A stretch of 63,763 bases of DNA, taken from JANPPS01 sp043758105 (GTDB lineage: Bacteria > Pseudomonadota > Alphaproteobacteria > Acetobacterales > Acetobacteraceae). The stretch spans positions 1-63,763 of the forward strand of contig JAYVOF010000084.1 in NCBI GenBank assembly GCA_043758105.1, given 5' to 3'. The notes beneath the pieces are model-generated. The model did no database searches, was not told the DNA's origin, and was given only the letters and a program-made list of their open reading frames with translations. The stretch's first letter is position 1. Every line of letters starts with the position of its first letter. A program made the translations under genes and the position numbers. Positions 58,615 through 63,763 of the stretch are shown one piece after another.

Positions 58615-59187
58615 CTAGCCGAAAACGAGGTCGAGGGTCACGACAATCTCGGGCGCGAGCGTGAGGGCAATGCGATCCCCGGTCGTGTGCGTCGTCATCT
58701 CCCGATACGCCCCACCGTCGGGCACCCGATACACATCCACCACCCGGCGCCCGAGATCCACGATCCAGTATTCCGCAATCCCGGCCCGGGCATAGAGCGG
58801 CAGCTTGACGGTCCGGTCGAACCGGAGCGAGCTATCGGCAACCTCGATCAGCAGCAGCACATCGGCCGGGCCAGGCCGCTCCCCGGTCGCATACATATCA
58901 GCGCGCCGCCGCAGCACGGCGAAATCAGGTTGGGGCTCGCTCGTTCGATCCAATCGGATCGGGTTCTGCGGTGAGACGAGCGCGCGACCGGCGCAGGCCA
59001 TAACCAATGCGCCAGTTAAGCCTGTCACGATGGCTGCATGGCCCTGACCGATCGGTGCCATATCGATCAAGTCCCCTTCGATCAGCTCGATCCGCTCTTC
59101 CGGCCCGAACAGGCACGCCTCAGCCATGCGGTGATAGACCGCCACGTCGAGTTTGTGCCGGGCTGGCAAGATATGTGCATCGTCCAT
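58615..59187 (-). CDS. Uma2 family (DUF820) PD-(D/E)XK nuclease-like protein
   Basis: The 190-residue protein matches the Uma2/DUF820 family: YHRMAEACLFGPEERIELIEG, the PD-(D/E)XK-type core EPQPDFAVLRR and LLLIEVADSSLRFDRTVKLP, and AGIAEYWIVDLGRRVVDVYR. Such proteins are predicted restriction-like endonucleases but most have no known substrate. It is divergent from a DNA methyltransferase 75 bases away, which raises the possibility of a restriction-modification relationship. It lies nine bases from the LutA-like gene on the same strand. Confidence 0.82.
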   Translation of the reverse strand: MDDAHILPARHKLDVAVYHRMAEACLFGPEERIELIEGDLIDMAPIGQGHAAIVTGLTGALVMACAGRALVSPQNPIRLDRTSEPQPDFAVLRRRADMYATGERPGPADVLLLIEVADSSLRFDRTVKLPLYARAGIAEYWIVDLGRRVVDVYRVPDGGAYREMTTHTTGDRIALTLAPEIVVTLDLVFG

Positions 59188-59262
59188 GCGGCACCTTCGC
59201 TCACATCGTTACCCAGATATAGGGTGGGTGTACGACGCGGCCAACCGGTGTAGGACCGGAGC

Positions 59263-60189
59263 ATGACCCTGATCGTGGCCGACTGTCTGGACGTCCTGGC
59301 CACGATGCCGCCCGGCAGCGTGGACCTGGTGGTGACCTCGCCCCCGTATAACATCGCGCTCGGCTATGCGAGCTACGACGACACCCGCCCGGATGCCGAC
59401 TATCTCGACTGGATGACCCGTGTGGCCGTGGCGCTCGAACGGGTATTGGCGGTGGGCGGGTCGGTGTTCCTCAACCTGTCCGGCTCCAATGCCAAGCCGT
59501 GGTTGCCGTTCGAGCTGATTACCCGGCTCCGCCCGGTATTCCAACTGCAGAACCACATCACCTGGATCAAATCCATCGCCGTCGGGGATACCGCATCGGG
59601 CCATTATAAGCCGGTGGGCGGTGCCCGGTTCTTGCATCCCATGCACGAGCATGTGTTCCAGCTGACCAAGACCGGCCGGGTCCCGCTCGATCGCCTGGCC
59701 ATCGGTGTGCCGTTCCAGGACAAGTCCAACATCGCCCGCCGCGGTCATGCGCGAGATTTGCGGTGCCGGGGCAATACCTGGTTCATCCCGTACAGGACGG
59801 TGAATAGCCGCGCGGAGAAATTCCACCACCCGGCCGGATTTCCGGTCACCTTGCCGCTCTGGTGCATCCATCTGGTGGGCGGCCAGCCGCGGGTGCTGGA
59901 CCCGTTCGCCGGCGCCGGGACCACGCTGGTGGCAGCCGCGCGCGCCGGCGTACCCGGCATCGGCATCGAGATCGACCCGATTTATGCCAGCATCGCCCGC
60001 GACCGGTTGACGGCCGACGACCACCATCGGGTGACGCTGACGCCGGCGCAGATGGCGGCGCTGCCGGCCCGGGTGCGGGAGCGGGGCAATCAGAGCACCG
60101 GCGCCATCGCCCTTACGCCGTCGGAGCGCCGCCCAGATACGTCGCCGTCACGCGTGGATCGCCCGCCAGCGACGGGCCTTCTATTGTGA
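59263..60189 (+). CDS. DNA methyltransferase (N4-cytosine/N6-adenine, beta class)
   Basis: The 308-residue enzyme has the catalytic motif VVTSPPYNIALGYASYDD (TSPPY) near the N-terminus and the SAM-binding motif LDPFAGAGTTLVAA in the C-terminal half, which is the beta-class order. TSPPY favours N4-cytosine but N6-adenine is possible. The core ends near residue 255. The last 50 residues or so are basic and encoded antisense to the 3' end of the second livF gene (77-base overlap), so they may be non-conserved. No obvious restriction subunit is adjacent apart from the divergent Uma2-like gene. Confidence 0.85.
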   Translation: MTLIVADCLDVLATMPPGSVDLVVTSPPYNIALGYASYDDTRPDADYLDWMTRVAVALERVLAVGGSVFLNLSGSNAKPWLPFELITRLRPVFQLQNHITWIKSIAVGDTASGHYKPVGGARFLHPMHEHVFQLTKTGRVPLDRLAIGVPFQDKSNIARRGHARDLRCRGNTWFIPYRTVNSRAEKFHHPAGFPVTLPLWCIHLVGGQPRVLDPFAGAGTTLVAAARAGVPGIGIEIDPIYASIARDRLTADDHHRVTLTPAQMAALPARVRERGNQSTGAIALTPSERRPDTSPSRVDRPPATGLLL

Positions 60190-60805
60190 CGCGTCCGTTC
60201 TCCAGCACATAGCCATACTCCGCCACCGCCAGCGCCGCACGGGCGTTCTGTTCCACCAGCAGGATGGCGCAGCCGCGGTCGCGGAGCCCCACGATGATGC
60301 GGAATATTTCCCGGACGATCAGCGGCGCCAGACCGAGGCTGGGCTCGTCCAGCATCAGCAATTGGGGCCGGGTCATCAGCGCCCGGCCCATCGCCAGCAT
60401 CTGGCGCTCGCCCCCGCTCAGCGTGCCGGCCAGCTGCGTGCGGCGCTCCAATAGGCGGGGGAACAGCGCATAGACCTCGTCCAGCGCCTGCGTTGGATGC
60501 AGATAGCCGCCCAGGCGCAAATTGTCCTCGACCGTCATGCTGGTGAACAGCTCGCGCTTTTCCGGCACCAGCACCAGGCCCGCCCGGACCCGCGCCTCGA
60601 TCGCTTGGCGGCCGATCTCGGCGCCCTTGAACCTTACGGCGCCGCGCCCGGGGTGGACACCCATGATGGCGTGCAGCAGCGTGGTCTTGCCGGCGCCATT
60701 GGGACCGATCACCGTCACGATCTGACCCGGCCGGACGCGCAAATTCGCCCCCTCCACCGCGCGGATGCCGCCATACGCCACATCTAGCCCTTCGATCTCC
60801 AGCAT
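60113..60805 (-). CDS. livF: ABC transporter ATP-binding protein, LivF family (second system)
   Basis: The 230-residue ATPase has Walker A GPNGAGKTTLLHAIMG, signature LSGGERQMLAMGRAL and Walker B LLMLDEPSLGLAPL, all intact. It overlaps the LivM-LivG fusion gene start-to-stop by one base and overlaps the 3' end of the convergent DNA methyltransferase gene by 77 bases. It belongs to the second Liv system with the fusion protein and LivH. Confidence 0.93.
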   Translation of the reverse strand: MLEIEGLDVAYGGIRAVEGANLRVRPGQIVTVIGPNGAGKTTLLHAIMGVHPGRGAVRFKGAEIGRQAIEARVRAGLVLVPEKRELFTSMTVEDNLRLGGYLHPTQALDEVYALFPRLLERRTQLAGTLSGGERQMLAMGRALMTRPQLLMLDEPSLGLAPLIVREIFRIIVGLRDRGCAILLVEQNARAALAVAEYGYVLENGRVTIEGPSLAGDPRVTATYLGGAPTA

Positions 60806-62529
60806 TAGACGACGCTGCCGAGATAGGCTTCGATCACCCGGGGATCGGCCCGGATGGCGGCGGGTGCGCCCTCGGCCAGCAAGCTGCCGAACTCCATCAC
60901 CACCAGCCGGTCTGCCAGCGTCATCACGAAATCCATGTCGTGTTCCACCAACAGGATGGTGACACCGTCCGCCCGCAACTGCCGCAGCAACGCCGCCAAC
61001 GCCATTTTTTCTTCATAGCGCAGCCCGGCCGCCGGCTCGTCCAACAACAGCAGCACCGGGTCCGCCGCAAGGGCGCGGGCGATCTCCACCACCCGTTGCT
61101 GACCGAGCGCCAGACTGCCGGCCGGCTGATCCGCCTGCGCCGCCAGGCCCACCCGGCGGAGCTGCCGCTGCGCCTCCGCTAGCAACCCCGCCTCCTCCGC
61201 CCGATCCGTCCGCAGCAGCGCCGCCAGCACGCCGGCCCGGCCGCGCAGATGGGTGCCGAGCGCCACGTTCTCGATGACGGACATGCCTGGCACGAGCACC
61301 ACGTGCTGAAAGCTGCGGGCGATGCCGGCGCGGGCAATCTGTGGCGGGGTCTGGCCGGTGATGTCGTGCCCCAAGAACCGGATCTGTCCGGCATCGGGGC
61401 GGGTGACGCCGGTGAGCAGGTTGAACGTCGTGCTCTTACCCGCGCCATTCGGGCCGATCAGCGCCACGATCTCGCCCGCGTCCAGATGCAGCTTCAGGCC
61501 ATTTACCGCAACTAGGCCGCCGAACGCCCGGCGCAACCCGGTCGCCTGCAACACCGGCGCTCCCACCACGGGCAAACGCCGGCCCGGCAAGGGCGGCGCG
61601 TCCGGGATTACACGCAACCTTGCCCGGCGACGCGCCAGCAATGGCCAGAGCCCGTCCGGTGCGGTTTGCAGCACCAGCACCAGCAACATGCCGAACACGA
61701 TCGTCTCGTAATTACCCTGATGCCCCAGCAACCGTGGCAGCCAGTTTTGCAGTTGGTCGTTCACGACGGTCACGAGCCCAGCCCCCAGCAGCGCGCCCCA
61801 GATGGAGCCCGCGCCGCCGACGACGGCCATCAGCAAGTATTGAATGCTGGCGTTGAGCCCGAATGGCGTGGGGTTCACGCTCCGCTGCAAATGCGCATAG
61901 AGCCAGCCAGCGAAGCCCGCTAGGACTGCGGCATAGACGAACGCCACCAAACGCACGCCGGGCAACTCCACACCGAAACTCGCCGCCGCCCGCCCGCCAC
62001 CGCGCAACGCCCGCAGCGCCCGGCCCACCCGGCTATCGAGCAAGCGCCGGGTCAGCAGGAGCGACAGGCCAACGCCGAGCCAGATGACCGGGTAGAACTC
62101 CCGGCTGGACGTGAGCGCGTAGGCACCTATCCGCAGGGCCGGAATGCCGGAAATGCCGTCATTGCGGCCCAATATCTCCAGCGTGCCGAACAGGTAATAC
62201 AGACTAACGGCCCAGGCAATGGTGCCCAGCGCCAAGTAATGCCCTGATAGCCGCAGCGTCACCCCGCCAATCAGCACCGCCGCGATTCCGGCACCCATCA
62301 ACGCGAGCGGCAGCGTGAACCACGGAGAGACCCCCGCCTGCGTGCTCAATACGGCCGCGATGTAGGCTCCGACCCCCATGAACGTCGCCTGCCCGAACGA
62401 CGTCATGGCCCCGAACCCGGTCAGCACCACGAGGCCCAGCGCCACGATGCTGGCGATCCCGGCGTAGTTCGCCAGGGTGATCCAGAACGGCGGGATCCCG
62501 AGGAAGGGGAGGCACAGCATGGCCAGCAA
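60805..62529 (-). CDS. Fused LivM permease and LivG ATPase
   Basis: The 574-residue protein combines an N-terminal multi-helix LivM-type permease (VLTGFGAMTSFGQATFMGVGAY, MAVVGGAGSIWGALLGAGLV; residues about 1-310) with a C-terminal LivG-type ATPase. The ATPase has Walker A ALIGPNGAGKSTTFNLLTG, signature-like SLALGQQRVVEIARALA, Walker B LLLLDEPAAGL and LVEHDMDFVMTLADRLVV. Both halves are complete with no internal stop, so this is a genuine fusion. It is one base from the livF gene. The linker includes RLPVVGAPVLQ. Confidence 0.93.
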   Translation of the reverse strand: MLAMLCLPFLGIPPFWITLANYAGIASIVALGLVVLTGFGAMTSFGQATFMGVGAYIAAVLSTQAGVSPWFTLPLALMGAGIAAVLIGGVTLRLSGHYLALGTIAWAVSLYYLFGTLEILGRNDGISGIPALRIGAYALTSSREFYPVIWLGVGLSLLLTRRLLDSRVGRALRALRGGGRAAASFGVELPGVRLVAFVYAAVLAGFAGWLYAHLQRSVNPTPFGLNASIQYLLMAVVGGAGSIWGALLGAGLVTVVNDQLQNWLPRLLGHQGNYETIVFGMLLVLVLQTAPDGLWPLLARRRARLRVIPDAPPLPGRRLPVVGAPVLQATGLRRAFGGLVAVNGLKLHLDAGEIVALIGPNGAGKSTTFNLLTGVTRPDAGQIRFLGHDITGQTPPQIARAGIARSFQHVVLVPGMSVIENVALGTHLRGRAGVLAALLRTDRAEEAGLLAEAQRQLRRVGLAAQADQPAGSLALGQQRVVEIARALAADPVLLLLDEPAAGLRYEEKMALAALLRQLRADGVTILLVEHDMDFVMTLADRLVVMEFGSLLAEGAPAAIRADPRVIEAYLGSVV

Positions 62530-62536
62530 GAGAAAA

Positions 62537-62567
62537 CTTCCCCCTCTCCCTCCGGGAGAGGGGGAAG
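62537..62567. repeat. Single REP-like hairpin in the livH-livMG gap
   Basis: The palindrome starting cttccccctctccctccggg and closing with agagggggaag is a perfect 31-base inverted repeat. It is one arm of the ccctctccctccgggagaggg family seen at 48515, 53462 and 63626. It fills most of the 46-base gap between livH and the livMG fusion gene. Confidence 0.85.
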
Positions 62568-62575
62568 AAGTACGG

Positions 62576-63607
62576 TCATTCCTCCTCCTCGCCGCCGGCC
62601 AAACTGCGCCACAGCAGAACCGGGATGATGACCGTGAAGACGATCACCTCCTTGAACGCGCTGGCATAAAACGAGCTGACGCTCTCCACGCATCCCACCA
62701 GCAGCGCCGCCGCCACCGCCAGCGGATAGCTGGCAAGGCCGCCCACGATGGCGGCGACGAACCCCTTCAGCCCCACCAGAAACCCGCTATCGTAATAGAC
62801 GGTCGTGAGCGGTGAAATCAGCACCCCACATAGCGCGGAAATCCCGCCGGCCAGCAGGAACGCGACCCGTCCGGCCCCCCCGGCGCTGATGCCCACCAGC
62901 CGCGCGCCGAGCCGGTTGACGGCCACCGCCCGCAGCGCCTTTCCCGCCAGCGTCCGCCCAAAGAACAGGGACAACCCCGCCATCAACGCCGCCGCCAGCC
63001 CCACGATCGCCACCGCCTGACCCGGCACGCTCTGCCCGCCTAGCATCAGCCGCGCGTCCGATAGCGGGTCACCCCGGAACCCCTCCGGCCCGAAGAACAC
63101 GAGGCCGAGGCCCACCAGCGCCAAATGCACCCCCACGGCCGCGATCAACAGCACCAGCACGGACGCCTCCGCCAACGGCTGAAACGCGAGGCGATACAGA
63201 TACGGTGCCATAGGCGTGACCACGGCGAGGCTGAGGAGGGCCGAGGCCACGACGCCGGGCCGGAGCGGGGCCACGATCAGCACCACGCCGATGATCACCG
63301 CCGGCACGACCAGCGTCTCCACCGCCAACAAAGCCACGCCGCGCCGGGTGAGGGTGTGCCGGGCCGCAACCAGCCCCGCCACGGCCGCCCCGCCGCCAAG
63401 TGCGCCCAGCAGCCACACGCTCCCCGGCACGTGCCCGGCGGTCAGCGCCGCGTAGGTGAGCGCGCCGAATGCCACGAACTCACCGACCGGGATCAGGATC
63501 ACCCGGGTGATGGCGAATACCAGCACCAATGACAGCGCCAGCAGCGCATACACCGCGCCATTCACGACGCCGTCCTGTAGCAGGATCAGGGCGATGTCAG
63601 TGTCCAT
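62576..63607 (-). CDS. livH: ABC transporter permease, LivH family (second system)
   Basis: The 343-residue permease has many hydrophobic helices and LivH-type segments: ALLALSLVLVFAITRVILIPVGEFVAFG and LVGISAGGAGRVAFLLAGGISALCG, the coupling-helix region. KGFVAAIVGGLASYPLAVAAALLVG is also typical. The start ATG lies at the edge of a REP-like element. The binding protein of this system is not visible and may lie beyond the window's right edge. Confidence 0.9.
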   Translation of the reverse strand: MDTDIALILLQDGVVNGAVYALLALSLVLVFAITRVILIPVGEFVAFGALTYAALTAGHVPGSVWLLGALGGGAAVAGLVAARHTLTRRGVALLAVETLVVPAVIIGVVLIVAPLRPGVVASALLSLAVVTPMAPYLYRLAFQPLAEASVLVLLIAAVGVHLALVGLGLVFFGPEGFRGDPLSDARLMLGGQSVPGQAVAIVGLAAALMAGLSLFFGRTLAGKALRAVAVNRLGARLVGISAGGAGRVAFLLAGGISALCGVLISPLTTVYYDSGFLVGLKGFVAAIVGGLASYPLAVAAALLVGCVESVSSFYASAFKEVIVFTVIIPVLLWRSLAGGEEEE

Positions 63608-63625
63608 GACACCCGGAACACAAAG

Positions 63626-63763
63626 CCCCTTCTCCCTCCGGGAGAGGGTTGGGGTGAGAGAAACAACGGGTGCAGGCCTTCATAAGGTGGGTGCAATGTC
63701 GTGCACGATCAGGGCCGGCGCATGTGGCTTCCCTCACCCCGGCCCTCTCCCGGAGGGAGAGGG
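63626..63763. repeat. Paired inverted REP/BIME-like element at the window edge
   Basis: The left arm (63626-63664, ccccttctccctccgggaga... followed by ggggtgagagaaac) and the inverse right arm (63729-63763, ending ccggagggagaggg) flank a 64-base spacer. The right arm may continue past the window. It lies upstream of livH and belongs to the same family as 48515 and 53462. Confidence 0.85.

Overview
The window is GC-rich, densely coding bacterial DNA. The gene set and order (sucA-sucB-lpd, pdxA-pdxJ, aroE-coaE-dnaQ, xerC, two Liv-type ABC operons) point to an alphaproteobacterium, most likely Rhodospirillales/Acetobacteraceae. That placement is inferred from gene content and was not tested by a search.

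Layout. 1-5061 (+): the tail of sucA, sucB and lpd (2-oxoglutarate dehydrogenase complex), an OsmC-like protein, and pdxA-pdxJ. 5048-11164 (-): a lone PEP-CTERM protein, a XerC-type recombinase, a hybrid CHASE3 histidine kinase, and dnaQ-coaE-aroE. 11277-15325 (+): a giant repeat protein with an RTX-like C-terminus; its natural start appears to be broken by one missing C. 15312-19375: a HI0933-type flavoprotein, a uronate dehydrogenase, an amidase and a flavin-binding stress protein.

19401-34965 (-) is the unusual part. It is a tightly packed run of 14 genes, mostly overlapping or a few bases apart. In transcription order it encodes myo-inositol-phosphate synthase, an HD-domain protein, a SAM methyltransferase, a Gfo/Idh/MocA oxidoreductase, a zinc-ribbon/metallo-beta-lactamase-like protein, a YcaO enzyme, a TIM-barrel sugar isomerase, a GT4 glycosyltransferase and a PIG-L deacetylase. 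These are followed by an OpgH-like glucosyltransferase, a DUF4864 protein, two paralogous secreted beta-helix proteins and a secreted GH42-like glycosidase. I do not recognise this combination. The first nine genes look like a pathway to a modified inositol glycoside, similar in logic to the MshA/MshB steps of mycothiol biosynthesis. The last five look like envelope glycan synthesis and processing.

35159-46225 holds a small unknown protein, htpG, sucC-sucD (reverse strand, far from sucAB), an MFS transporter interrupted by an in-frame amber codon, a small disordered protein, a PHB-depolymerase-family esterase, Rieske dioxygenase alpha and beta subunits, a gene fragment, a nitronate monooxygenase and a VapBC-type toxin-antitoxin pair.

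46319-57699 (+) is a Liv-type ABC transporter (SBP, LivH, LivM, LivG, LivF) followed by acyl-CoA catabolism genes (bifunctional FadB-like, acyl-CoA ligase, thiolase, acyl-CoA dehydrogenase). This suggests uptake and beta-oxidation-like breakdown of an organic acid. 57832-63607 holds an orphan LutA-like protein, a Uma2 nuclease, an orphan DNA methyltransferase and a second Liv transporter in which LivM and LivG are fused.

Palindromic repeats are frequent in the right half. They include paired REP/BIME-like elements at 48515, 53462 and 63626, a single hairpin at 62537, and inverted repeats at 50653 and 56407. A 34-bp dispersed repeat occurs at 18810, 27481 and 57757. No rRNA, tRNA, IS element, CRISPR array or prophage was seen. 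No gene-free stretch exceeds about 300 bases.
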